DNA of 60,183 bases from Phoronis australis (lineage: Eukaryota; Phoronida; Phoronidae), in the NCBI GenBank assembly GCA_002633005.1, contig NMRA01000193.1, positions 312,990 to 373,172 on the forward strand. The letters are read 5' to 3'. How positions within the stretch are numbered: the first letter of the stretch is position 1; every line of letters starts with the position of its first letter. The notes beneath the pieces were generated by a model. The model was not told where the DNA came from. It did not search any database and worked only from the letters and a program-made list of their open reading frames with translations. Below are positions 1 to 12,900 of the stretch, piece by piece. The position numbers and the translations under genes are program-made.

Positions 1-76
1 ACGTGCTTCCCCCCCCCTCCCCCCCTTAGCTGCCGTGTGCCACTCACCTAACTAAACTAAAACATTGTTAGCCTAC

Positions 77-278
77 CCTTCGTGATCACGGGAGGGGCCA
101 AACACGGGAATCCATCTTGTGAACTGGGGTCAATTTTGAACATTTTCATCAGCAACTCTTTATCGTTTATTTCATCAAACTCGACTCCTGCCTCCTCGAA
201 CAACAAGCGAACAAACTCCCCACGACCAGCCCCGGCCACTTCTTTGGGCCAATAATACAGCGTATACTTTTTCGACAT
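77..278 (-). CDS. GST-like protein, first coding exon (partial)
   Basis: Minus-strand exon starting at ATG 278-276 and ending at a GT donor (g76 t75) in phase 1. It encodes about 67 residues. The start, MSKKYTLYYWP, followed by GRGEFVRLLFEEAGVEFDE, is the beta-alpha opening of a thioredoxin-fold GST N-terminal domain; the Tyr in the YTLYYWP strand is at the position of the catalytic Tyr in Tyr-type GSTs. The exon end (FPCLAPPVITKG) fits the family's cis-Pro loop (xxAPPxxxxG), just before the expected SQT glutathione-binding motif. The insertion VAGA before GRGEF is unusual relative to the compact GRGE/GRAE form. The family conjugates or isomerises substrates with glutathione in the cytosol. 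Sigma-like class is an inference. The remainder lies left of the window. Confidence 0.75.
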
Positions 279-407
279 CCTACACGGCTACAGAATGAAG
301 CGCAGACAGGCAAATGAGTCAGCAGAAGTGCTTTTTATTGTTGACCGTTTATCAAGGTCATGTTTGAAAATCATGAAAAAATGTAGGTCAAAATTAGGGC
401 TTCCACT

Positions 408-830
408 GCTGTGCGTGAACTTGGAATCCTACTTAATCTCAAGATCGCGTATGCGTGAACTTAGAATTGAATATTCATTTGGGCAATCAGGTGAAATTTC
501 TGTTCAGCATAAAGCATTTTTGTAATTATTGGCGTCATCATCAACCATTCTCTCCTTTAGTATACCGTCACATGTGTCAAAGAATCGGAGGAATATGTGA
601 ATGGTTAAATCACGAGTATTGTTTGGTGAATAAGATCGCCAATAGCTGAAAAAGATTAGATAAAAAGTTACGTTATGTTATGAATATGTAATTTGATTTA
701 GTGCAGTGCAAATTTTATCAACGCGTACGTGGTAATTTGAGGGAACTTGTCAAGTTTCCTCGTGTATTCCAAGTTCACGCACTACGCGATCTTGAGATAA
801 GCAAGATTCAAAGTTCACGCACAGCCTCAC
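408..830. mobile_element. TIR element about 130 bp upstream of GST-like start
   Basis: Two arms of about 60 bp face each other: 408-468 and 766-830. The left arm reads GCTGTGCGTGAACTT..., and the reverse complement of the right arm reads GCTGTGCGTGAACTT..., with a shared core TCTCAAGATCGCGTA. Each arm has an internal direct repeat of GCGTGAACTT. The interior (about 300 bp) codes for nothing recognisable. This is the shape of a non-autonomous DNA transposon; no clear target-site duplication was identified. Confidence 0.6.
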
Positions 831-1575
831 CTGCAGGCGACGTATCCTTAAATAGGTCAAATTTGGATGAAAGCACCCACGAAAACGCGTGATGCGAATT
901 AGAACGAGCGACAATGGCGATTAATCGTCCCAAATTTCTCCCGTAGTCATCAATCCGGCCTTCCCCGGGCCGTTCCCGGCGACTCCGTGCCATCGACGTG
1001 GAATTAATAAAGTTTGAGGCTGTGACCCCATGCCGAGTCGATTTGTAAAATGACCCCGATTAAGTACGGGACGCTTTTTCAACTGAAGGGGTCTCCATTT
1101 TCGGTAAAGAACTTCTTTCTAGCCCTTGAAAAGATCAGTAGGCTCAATACAGTTCAAGCAGTCGAGCTAGTTGAAATTAAACTGCGTGACATGGGCCCCT
1201 TTTGTTTTTTGAACCGAAGGGGCGCGAAAGACTCTTTCTGAGAAATTTGTGGGGCTGCAAAAAGTTCCTGACGGAGATGCTGCGGTTAGAGTGCGGGTAG
1301 GCGAAAATTATTTATAACTCAAGAAATGGAGAGCACCGAAAATTGAGGGTTTCACACCGGGGCGGTCTGCCCCTGCCCCATCTTTGGTAGGCACTCAGCG
1401 AAAATTACCGAGTCCGACTGTTGACATTACGAGTAACAGTAATCTAAAGCGGGAAGTTGAACTTTAACAGGAAATTCAGGAACCATTCAGAACTTCATAT
1501 TTGCAAAAAAAATCTGGCTGGTCGATAACCATTTTTCTCATGATTTGTGTAATCTGCATAGTTTTAGCAGTCAGA

Positions 1576-1821
1576 ATGCATTGTCCCGGGAGTCACTCAT
1601 ATTGACAAGGTGCTCGCAGGCGTGTACCGAAATTGCGGTAATATTCAGCAAATTTTGCGGGACCCGCGCGGAGTCCAATAGGCCCCTAAATTTCGTGGAG
1701 GTGAGGCAGAAAAATCTACACTGCAGAAGGGACACCCGCAATAGGGGGTCTCTCGGCAATTTCTGGTACACGCCTGCGGGCACCTTGTCAATATGAGTGA
1801 CCTCCGGGGATGCATTGTCCC
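1576..1821. mobile_element. Inverted-repeat element flanked by 12-bp direct repeats
   Basis: The 12-mer ATGCATTGTCCC occurs at 1576-1587 and again, same orientation, at 1810-1821. Between them lie inverted arms of about 55 bp, sharing TCACTCATATTGACAAGGTG on the left with its complement on the right, and both containing GCAGGCGTGTACC. Total interior is about 222 bp. It looks like a small non-autonomous element with a target duplication, although 12 bp is longer than usual for common DNA transposon superfamilies. Confidence 0.6.
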
Positions 1822-3678
1822 TCAGTTAGTACTAATCGTATGCAAAAAGTGGACTTGAGGTGAAAACTGCTGACACAGCACATCGTACAACATTGGAGGA
1901 TCGAGGCAGTGGTGGATTAACTATAACAGGGAACAAGGCTGAGACAAAATTCGGGGCCCCTGTTCTAAGTAGACTTACAAAGCGTACTTGACCACTAGTC
2001 ATTATCGCATACATAGGGTGTACACCTGGCGTGGTGTCATACTGCAACTAATTGTGGAGAATAGCTAGAGTACTACATTTTTCGTGAAAAACCTTGCGCG
2101 TTCTTTGGATAACAAAATTGTTTTATAATAGGACTGTTCACACTCCCAATACCTCGGCCTCGACACATTTTAGAAAGCTATTGAGAGCAATAGTTGCACG
2201 ATCGATCACCTGGGCGTCTTTCATTAATCTTCTCAGTTGATCTATATTTTACGGGAGTAAAACAGTTTTCAGTTAAACATAAAAAGCGTGTCTGCAATTC
2301 TAGTGGAGAATCACACAATCAGTTTTGCTTTAGTGGTGTTTTACCAGTACTGTACCACTATCCCGACAAGCGGCGCTTTTCACCCCAGGCCTTATTTACT
2401 TTTGTACACTCATGCCCTCTTCCATTTTGTCTGGCCACAAACTCAAATCAATCTCAACCGGTTTTCCTTCAGGCCACTGTTGTCTACATAACTGGACTGG
2501 GAATGTCCGTGCTTTGGCACTAGAGCTAGTAACGATGTTTAAAAAGTGCAGGTATACCTAAATCGCTTCGCAGTGGAAACGAGACTGTGTTGGGACGCAC
2601 CCATTGACGCGTTAGATACGGAGACCCTCAGCAGGGACCAAAGAACAAGTTTTCGTCACTTAAAGCCACTATAAACCATATTCTCGCCTTAATATCTTCA
2701 ACTTTCGTCACTGTCGTATTTGATCTTCCAAGGCATAGATAGCGCTCTTATACTTTGAAATGAATTTGGTTACAAGAAATAGCGGGAAATTACCATGTTG
2801 GTCGTACGGCATTGGCTACTGAAACTCAGTAAACCCATCACATCAAGGGACTTGGGCCAGGTCCCAAACCTAGAAATAGTTTCTAATCTAAGTATGGGAC
2901 AAGATGAGGCCGGTTTCATACAACAGTAAGTAGCCTGAATCAAATGTTATTTTTTGACAGGAGGTCGTGGTTTATTGCCCCGACCCCCAAACACACACTA
3001 TACATTAACAATAGTGGGGTCTACAATAACTCTGACGCAACAATTCAACCTTCTAACCTGTGATATTATGGAAAATAAAACCATTTCATGTATGACTTGC
3101 ATAAGGACTAAAATTTGCCACATGTACACAGACCTAATTTCTGACTTGGGAATTTTGCACCTATCGGGGCATCTCTGGCTCCCTGGCCTCCCAGAGCCCC
3201 TAGTCTTAAACCTGCTCAGCCCCATAGTTAATATGCCACTGGTCTGACAGCAATGTCAAAAGGGAGCACTGTAGCCCATGACTGCACAAGTATTTGCGAG
3301 GACTGAAAAACTACAACTTTTCACAGGGCTCAGTCTTGTATGAGTATGCCAATGACTGTCACTTCTAGAAACCTCAACTGTTCAAATCACCTCTAGGCAC
3401 TTTCTCTGTCTTTTCATCGATGTCTTAATTCCCTAACGCCAAAGTATCCCTTCATATACCAACTGGTACACCTCTGAGTGGAGCACGGAGTCTACCTATC
3501 TCAACCTAGGACATCCTTCCCCAACATTCTTTCCTGCCATTTCATTGTGCACGGACTGACGCGTTAGTATGCCATGCAGGTTAGGGGTCAAAACGCCCCA
3601 TGAAAATGGCATTCTTACCCCATTATATCATTCCAACCAGAATGTCTGAACATGCTCAAAATCGAGTACCCCTCTCAG

Positions 3679-3684
3679 TTTATT
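3679..3684 (-). terminator. Candidate polyadenylation signal of SETD6
   Basis: AATAAA on the minus strand (tttatt on plus), about 112-117 nt past the SETD6 stop codon. ATTAAA variants also occur nearer the stop (around 3742 and 3782), so the exact cleavage site is not decided. Confidence 0.4.
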
Positions 3685-3795
3685 TAACAATGGTTACAGA
3701 CAACAGACTTGGATACCTAAGTTGCTCTTTCCTTACTAAAATTTAATGTAAAAGCCACCATTGGTATTAATTCTGTAATAATTTAATAACTTGCT

Positions 3796-3961
3796 TCAGC
3801 TACACAAGGTCAAGAGTTCAGATAACATTTTCTTCTGTCCATATCGAACATGAAGTGCATATTTTTCTCTCACAGATAATTTCACAAAGTTTTCTTCTTT
3901 AAGCATATCTTGGTCCTCTTCCAGAGTGTGCGTATAATCGTTCAACACATTCTGTGCCATT
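3796..3961 (-). CDS. SETD6: SETD6 last coding exon
   Basis: Acceptor taattttag; the first base completes Lys, then [20 protein letters not shown] and [20 protein letters not shown], ending LLTLCS and TGA at 3796-3798. TLEEDQ..L plus LS.RE..AL.VRYGQK..L is the C-terminal signature of SETD6 in the Rubisco-LSMT substrate-binding fold. Confidence 0.92.
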
Positions 3962-6900
3962 CTAAAATTAAGAAAGTATTCATATCAACAACTAGCTAAA
4001 CTATCAATTGTCAGAAAGCAACACAATTTCTCATTGTAGACTTCAGACTTTTCATTTGTAAATCAGCCATTCAATTCACAAAAATTATCTTTAATTTTTT
4101 TTAGTTCGAATTCTGGTAGTTGGCATGACATCATTATTCTGGTAGTTGGCATGACATCATTTAATATGTTTCAAGAAAAGCAATGTAATTAATGCATGTT
4201 GGCATGACGACGTTGTTACCAAGTGTGTACTTTTAATGAAACAAGGTCACATAACAAGTTCAACTTACTTTGAAAGCAGCTTCTTCCATGATGGCAATAA
4301 CTTGGGTATATTTTCTGAAAACAAAAAGGCAGTAGTTAAAACTCAGTGAAACATTCTTACTATCACATTTGAAACGAGGCAGTGAGGCCACCTATTTACA
4401 AGGTCCAAGATTTGAATCCCACTAGAGCCCGCTGTTAGACCCTTGAGTCAGGTCTCTTAAGTCACCAGCGCAGTCTTAATTTGTACATAATTATGTAATT
4501 ATGTGTCATATGTAAGCATATTAATAAATGAAAATGGTTTCAGGTGTTTGGTGCAATGGGCCTAGCTGAGTGACATGTGCAAATCTAATGCAACATGTAT
4601 CAGACCAACTGCAATATTTTTTATCACACTTAACTAAAAACTTTAAAACCCTTTTGATATTGGCACAATACACAAAGCACAACACAGTCATAAACCAATG
4701 GACAATCTAAATCTGTTGAGATCAACATGTCACTGGTCAAATCAAGAGTGCCTCGGAACTTCAGCATCAAGCTGGCCAAGTAATGTTTGCAAATGCAAGA
4801 TGACTGCTTAAGACAACTACAACACAAGCCATTGGTTAATCATTGGAGTTCAAAGTTGTAGCACCACATCCCATTGGTTGAACAAGGTGACCTGATGTAA
4901 CTTTACACACCATTGGTTAAACTCTCATCTTCTTCACCATCATTCTCCTCCTCCCAGCCTTCATTACTTTGATATTCTGCAAATTTCTTTTTATCCAAAG
5001 TCAAAACCTTCAATGGAAATTGGAAGCACAATGATACAGCGCAGCAAGACACTTTAGTAAACTTTAGTTTCTTTTTCATCAATTTCAAGAAAAAATAAGT
5101 AGAGAAATCCATGAAATAAAAGGTACATTTCAAAAAGCAATAACACAAACTTTAACATCATAAACAAACACAATGTGCAAAAAAAATTTTCATCTTAAGT
5201 ACGTTTTTCTTCTTCAAATGAAAAGCGAACTTTTCTTGAAACGAAAAGCCATCAAAAAACCAATAGACCTTTCACATCCAAATGGGTCTGTACAAAACAA
5301 ACAATACCCAGTTTTAAAGGCCCTTTCATACTAATGTCAATAAGATATTTTGGAGAGTTCCGATCAGTATGAACATTTAATTTTGGCTCTGGATCTAAGT
5401 TAACAGCATCACTTAACTTCGCAGTAAACAGGCGGAGTGTCGACGCTACAGTGCAGTATGAACGGTCAACTTCGGTCCCCTCAAAATTATTGCCAGGGGT
5501 CACTGATATTGTAAAATATTAAAGGACAGTATTGTCGCTAACAGTTGCTTATAATTTACTCTAATAATCACCAATCGAATTAGAAATAAGTTTTATGTCA
5601 ATCAGCACATGTCAATGTTCCCAAATTTTCAAATTAAAAAAATCTTAGCGTGCAAGTGATGCATCAGCGCTACCTTGCAATTACCTCGATCACAACAGCG
5701 TCACCTACCATTTAATTTGATGTCTGATAACTACCCAAGCCCGTATGAACGGTTCAGTTAACTTCATAGTTTATGCTTAGACTGGAGTTAAGTCAGTATG
5801 AAAGGGCCTTAAGAAGTGGAAAAGTTTGAAATTATTTACCATGCACTAATAGCTACACTTCCCATCCAAATATCAAAATCAAGAAATAAGATTCAGTAGT
5901 TTATTGACAATTTCCGTAGACATTTGTCGGGCTTCACGTGATATTTGAAAACAGCGAAGGAGACCAGACAAAAAAGGGACACTAAATCAATTCATAATCA
6001 TGCGGACATTTCCGCTGATTTTCGACGAGGAGAGGGTTCATCAACTAATTTTGTTTTTGAAAACAACTGTAATCCACGACATTAATTAGGACTCTCCACT
6101 ACAATAGTTATTGATTTCAACCCAAAAAAACGGTGACAGCAGCTGTCAGCTAGGCAGCCCTTTCAACAGTGATGAATTTTGACACTCATTTTACTTGTTG
6201 ATGCCTTAGCAGATCCTTTAGGGATTGTTCTCTATAATCACATGGAAATATTTGTGACATTTCTATCAATGGCAAAGTAACCGATCATTACAATTTCCTA
6301 ATGAAGTGCACTACGAAGAAATATCTTTTTAAGAAACATAATAAATAAAATAAGTCATGCTCATACCTTCAGTATGGTAGCTGTTTCTTCCTCGGTTACA
6401 AATCCAGACAGTCCCAAGACTGACACAGCGTCATCTGCCACTAGGTCCTATATTAAAATATTCATTGTCAATTTCAACAACAGGGCACAATATACGTACA
6501 ACATAACTAAGGCCAGGTTGTGTGGAAAGTTTACAGGCAGACAACTTAATGCGTAAATCAAGGTGCAACTGGAATTAGGACGCTGTTTCAGCTGAGGCTA
6601 CATGATCAGTCACAGCTGAGATGTCTGCATGCATGTGATTGCCAATGTGAAGCTGTGTTTTTATGAGAATGAATCTTTCTAATTATTGTAAATTCAACTG
6701 AATGTCATATCTGAAGGTAGTTGTTGTTGCGCATTCAAGAGCAACACAAAGCACTGAAATGTGCCTACAACTACACCACAAATGGGATGGTTCTATGGAT
6801 ATTTATTGGTATCCTAAAAATGACCATTAGATGGCCCAGAATATGTCAAACTCATCCGAAAATGGGAAAACATGGTGGTCAACTCCTTAATACAAAATCC

Positions 6901-9900
6901 TTTGCCAAATTTCATGAAACTCAAGGAACCCTAAAGACAATGAGGCAAAAATCTGCCACCAGAAGGCACATTGGTAGCCGGAACATAGGAATACAAATTT
7001 TACAAAGATCTGGCAGAGAGTTAAAGATATACAGCCACGGATGCAAAATAATCACAAGGGGCCACCACAGTAGTCAGACTGTTGAAAAGTCAACATCAGC
7101 TGTGACCACTAGGTGGTGATGAATACATCAAATTCATCTGAAAATGACAAGGCGTCGTCACTCCCTTAATAAACCTATTTACCAAATTTCAAGGAACTCC
7201 AGAAATACAAAGGCAAACATAAAGAAATAAAATTGCCATGAGTTGGCACTGTAGAATTCGGATTGGTCCAAAACTTGCTGCCATCTGTCGACAGCTTCAT
7301 AGGAGCACATCTGCAAAATCTCATTAAGATCCTGCAAGGGATTCAGGTCAGGGATGACGACAATGTGCAACCACACTATATTTGAGTGCTTAAAACTTGA
7401 AAGCCTGTTCAGACTCACCGCCTCCTCTAAAAAGATCCACTTGTCTGGCAATACGGCAGCATCATCTACTGTTGCACATTGTTTGGCTGCTTCATAGAAC
7501 CTTGATACAGGAATGTCCACCTAAAGCATAAGAGGTAACCAATAAACAGAAGAAGTATTGGGTCCATTCTTTTACGCAATGGAAAAGGTTTATCCAGAGT
7601 TTTCAGTTATTGGTATGCCACGCAAGTTCAACTACAAGCCAAAAGTATTCAGGCCGAATCACTTGAAATTCCTTGACATGACAGCTTGGCAGAAGGTGAA
7701 TTCATTGTCAGCGTACTCTCAGTTGCAATTAACCGGAAAGTTAGTACTGTGGCTAAGCCATTTGCTAAGTAGAATTTTGCCATCCAAATAGTCATTACCA
7801 GTTATTATGAGGTTAACAGAATTGGCAGTTTACATTCAGTTCTTGGCCAAAGTATTATTAAAAACCTGACAACCAGCGCGCACGGCTACCGAAAACTTCA
7901 TATTTCAAAAAACACAATACCGATGCAATGTTTCACTTTTACACAGAACGATGCTCTTAAATAAAAGTGAAATGCTGCATCTGTATTACGTTTCTTGCAA
8001 AATATTTAATTATATGATTTTTTTGGTAGCTGCGCTGGCTGTCAGGTTTTTAATAGAATTAGCTATTAAGACAGGAAAATGGTATTTTATCTGTTACTTT
8101 TGTCTTTTACTGTAGCTTGATTTTTGCGGATAATTTGAAGCTTTGCATTTATGAAAAATTTAGCAGGTTAAAATTCTGACAGCTACTAATGCATGAGATT
8201 AAGTGAAGTTTTACATCTCTTTAGCTACATTTGCTTTCATCACGTAATCTTACAGTAAAAACATAATTTTCGGAGTTATTATTCAAACCAAATCAAGCCA
8301 TATACACTGCATTCAGCATACGCTGCATTCAGCATACGCTGCATTCAGCATACGCTGCATTCAGCATACGCTGCATTCAGCATACGCTGCATTCAGCATA
8401 CGCTGCATTCAGCATACGCTGCATTCAGCATACGCTGCATTCAGCATACGCTGCATTCAGCATACGCTACATTCAGCATGTGCTACATTCAGTATACACA
8501 ACAGTCAGAAGGCTGCTATAAATCTGGCTTATTTTAAAACATAACTTTTGATAAAGAACACTTACCACTGTGAAATTGGTCACACAACTTTTTACTTACA
8601 AGATTAGAAGAGATTCCTGGGTTTGGGGAAGACCGTCAGGTCGTTATCGCTTGAAACTATTCTCAATACATAAAATGACCCACTGTGACAAACCAACTCA
8701 TCGACACAGTCTCAGTTTTTGGTTTGCTATTTCTCACCAAACCCAGAAATCATTTCAATTCTAGCAAGGACCAAATTGCTATCAGCTTTATAATGGTAAA
8801 TGATAAAAGTTAAATGCTACTACACAACACCTGAAATAACTGATCTTGTGGAGCATCACAAAATAACAAACCACTGAAGAGATAGCTGAAGGTTACACGT
8901 AAATATTCCTTTTCAGTAATGCGAAATACAATCTTTCATCAATGTTTTCTTGCATCAGGAATTGAATTTAAACATACAAAAACATTAATCACTTTTCTGC
9001 TTTCTAGATCTGGGGCCTGTTCCAAAAAAATGACTTAAGTTCATTTTTGACTTAAATCTAAAATTTGTCTCAAATTCCGAGCTTTGAAAGTTCTACATCT
9101 GATAAGATAGTCAAAATTAAGACAAAAGTTAAGTCAAAAACTTAAGTCCAACATAAGATCTCTGTTTTGAAATGATCTTGAGACTGATTTAAGTCTTATC
9201 TTAAAATTGACTGAAAGTTAAGATCTATCTTAGCTAAGTCAATTTTCTTTGAACAGGGCCCAGACTTCTTGCATTCAGTTGTTGACACTTCAGCGTGAGG
9301 TATGCACATGAGAAACAGCGGTCAAATACAATAAACTCAAACTTTTGATTCTGCTGCATTTTAGATGATAAAGACAGCTGCAACATTTCATTGACAATCA
9401 GGCTCTCTAATCTTCATTTCAGAAACTGACGGTGCACTTGCTAGCTCATCAGTCGTGACACAATGTGGCACCACCTCTAAATGAATGAAGTACAAGGAAT
9501 AAATAAAGTACTAGGGCACCAGCTCTACATTTTTAAACCACAATCTTGTGTTACTAAACCATAGTATTCCAATAACAAATTGAACATAGCAACAGAGGGT
9601 TGCACTTACTGTGTCACTGTGATTTTCAGGGTATGGTTCAGCAAAACCGTACAAATGTAACAGTTGCCAGTTTGCCAAGGATCCATATGTGTTGAATACT
9701 TCCTCACCCTGGAATCAATGACGAGATCTTAATAGAAACAACTCATGAATTTTGGAGTAGCATAAGAGACTCTTGGCAAAATTTTATGAAAAACCAGCAA
9801 AAAGTAGCTCAGAAATTTACCTAAGACATATTTCCAAAAATCGTGTACTTTTAAGCAGATCTCAGACAACTGGGTCTTTTGCCATTTCACTGAAAATTTT

Positions 9901-12900
9901 GTAAAAAAGACCGCATGCTCTTTAGAATGCAAAAATCATACTTAAAAAAGTAGGAAATTGTTGTAGCATTACATGATTCCAGAATGAAATGAATTAACCA
10001 CAGCAATCTGATCATATAGGTAGGGACGTGACAAAAAAATTCAAATTCTTATATAATATTTAAAAATGCATTTATTTAAAAAAACATCAAAAACAAATTC
10101 AAACAAAAAAAATTAACAAAATCCGTTGAGCCGTTGACTTTTTATGAACGTTTGAAGAGCGATAATTAGCCCTTTTCTAGTCCACTGAATAACATGGGAA
10201 TTAAGGCGCATTTATCATGATTTATGTGACTCAAAATTAGTTTTTTCACAATAACTTCCTCAATACTTTTAATAACAACATGAAAATTTCAGGATATGAC
10301 AATCCTAGCATTTACTTGGTGAGAAACATTTTTAAGACAACAAAAAATTCCAAATTCCAAAATGGCCGACAACATGGCCACCATTATGACTGCAAAAACG
10401 TCTTATTGTTTTACGTTAATGAACTATATGGTGTAATATACCATTAACGAACTATATGCTGTGATATACCAAACGATAGGTCTTTTCATTGCTTTTCTGA
10501 AGAGAATGGTGAAAAACATGTTTAGGGAATATTTTCGACATTTCCGCAACAGCTGCCAAAATGGCTGCCAACACTACTGCATTAACGACCACAAGAAGAG
10601 ATTGATTCAGCAACCATGATGTACACGTAATATATGAATATTAAAGGTGTTTTTATGAACTGCAACGATATCATACAATTGTGTTATGCATACATGTTTA
10701 TTTTGTACAAAATGGCTGCCAAGATGGCTGCCAAGATGGCTGCCACCCATAACAGAAAAGTAGTTGTAGTAATACAATTTTACAAGATAAATGAAACAAA
10801 AACGAGATTCGTTCAACTTTAAGAACAAATTTTTGTTTGACCGGCAACAAGACTACCCAGAGGTTCAAAAGTCCATCTGTAACAAATACAAGGGCACACT
10901 AAGTGCATCGCACAGATACAAAGGATCGTCATTATTTTAATCCCACTAGGGGGTGCAATGCGGATGGAGCAAATGCACTAGAAAATTTAGATAATGCAGA
11001 ATACATCAAATATGTCTGAAAATGGGAATGCATTGTAGTCTCCTTAATAGAAACTTAACTACCAAGTTTCATGAAAATCCATCAATGAACTCTAAAGATA
11101 CACAAGAAAACACACAAAAAAGTTGCCCTTGGGGGCACACAAACTGATTCCTTTTTTCTTTTGTTCAGTGGTAATTTTCTGGCGCTTTATCTGCTGTGTC
11201 AAATGTTTGACCTGACATGCTTTTGCAGACTTCAGTGAAGACTTGAGATCATGAATGGTTTTCTTTTCCATCGAAACATACTGTAGCCGTCTCTTTAGTT
11301 TTTGTTTCCTAGGTGTTAGGGCTTCTCGCTTAGAGGATGGTGTTGAGGTGGATGGCTCTGATTCAACTGAAGGGACACCTTCAAGCTCTGGTTGTCAGCT
11401 CAGGAAATACAGGTTCATGGTGAGGGTCAGCAACCGCGCAAGACACAGGTTCTTCACTGGGTTCAGGAACGAGAGGAAACAACTCTTCGCACACTTTAAA
11501 CTGGGACATTCTTCTTTCATTTGAAACTGATTGATACTCTTTAGTGACCTATTCACCAGCGAGTTGATATATTGCTTCTAGTCATTTTCCAATTACCAAT
11601 AAGTTCACGCTTTAAAGTTGACACTATCTTAGTCAGTGATTTGTTGCACTGTAAGAACACATAGAGGGCATATCCATTTTTCATGTTTTCACTGGGAACA
11701 GAATTGAAGTTCTCTTGCAGGAACTGTCTCGCTTTGCCAGATTGAGATAGAGCTGACAACTTTTTTGGAGGTATTCTGAAANNNNNNNNNNNNNNNNNNN
11801 NNNNNNNNNNNNNNNNNNNNNNNNNNNNNNNNNNNNNTTCTTCTCTTCATACACCTCCCCCCGCCCCCTCCCCACTCCCCAGCAACTTTTTGCTCCCCGG
11901 ACCACCGCCGCCGTAAAAATGTTCAGACTCCAATAGAAACAATCATGTTCCAGCTGAAGCGGGCAATTAAAAACAAAATTATTCCGGGTGGCTAAAAAGG
12001 GTACAGTGTAGGTGGTAACGATATGCAGAAAGTCACCCCTACTAGATGGAGTTTGCCTCGCAAAATCATATTATTATAACGTTTCTTACCATTGTAGCCT
12101 TTTAATATCTTATTACCGCAAACACTCAGGTTAACGACTATGCTAACGCACAAGCCTACTCCCTATCTTTGAAGTGTTTCACAATAAGCGCTCACTGATC
12201 TACTAAGCGTTCCCCCTCAACTTTTGAGAATTTCCAATTAAGCGCCCACAGTTTAGGCTAACGCCCATCATATCGCACTACAAACGACCGAGCGTGGTTT
12301 AAAATTGACTTGCAGCCTATATGGTGTGTCACTCTCATTTTACACAACAAATTCCATTTTCAAAAAACATCTTTTCTCAATATGTAAAAACCAAATCCCG
12401 GCTTTGTTTTATACCTCCGAAAGAAAGTTAGCACTAGTGACATGCATGTCGTTTTGTGACTGACCTATTTTTCCCGTACCTGGAAGGTATTGAGCAAACT
12501 TGCCATTACCAGATGGAAACTCGCACGGAGGGAGTCGGGAATTATTTGGAGGCTATTCACTTCATGGAAAACTAATTGTTGAGTACAGAAACAGCATAAG
12601 TACCACACTTTTGTTGTGAACTTTGCACTGAATTGTTTATTCGGTTAAAGCATCTTTTCACGGATTTTTTTCGACAGACGTTTCTCAAACATGAGTTAAG
12701 TTGCAAAATTTGGGCTGCGAACAAAAAGCGGAGGGAATTTGCCCTCGGAGTTAGTTTGAATCTTTAACGACTTTGATGACAGCCAGTAGCAGGTCAGACC
12801 TAGCAAAATCTCGGATACTTTTTCAACGTGCATTTTCTCCCTTTTCAAATGCAAACTTAGCTACTCGAATGCACGTGTCAGTTAGATAGCACTAATTCAA

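Larger units (their letters stand above)
279..3678. other. Intergenic region between GST-like gene and SETD6 3' end
   Basis: About 3.4 kb without a supportable gene. It holds the upstream side of the GST-like gene and two inverted-repeat elements (408-830 and 1576-1821, listed separately). ORFs of 60-110 codons here have no recognisable domain, low complexity in places and no splice-consistent partners, so I treat them as chance. Confidence 0.6.

Noticed and set aside
2194-2523. 109-codon plus ORF
   Set aside because: No recognisable domain, no supporting signals, AT-rich intergenic context.
6721-7119. 132-codon plus ORF
   Set aside because: It lies within the dispersed block repeat in a SETD6 intron and shows no domain.
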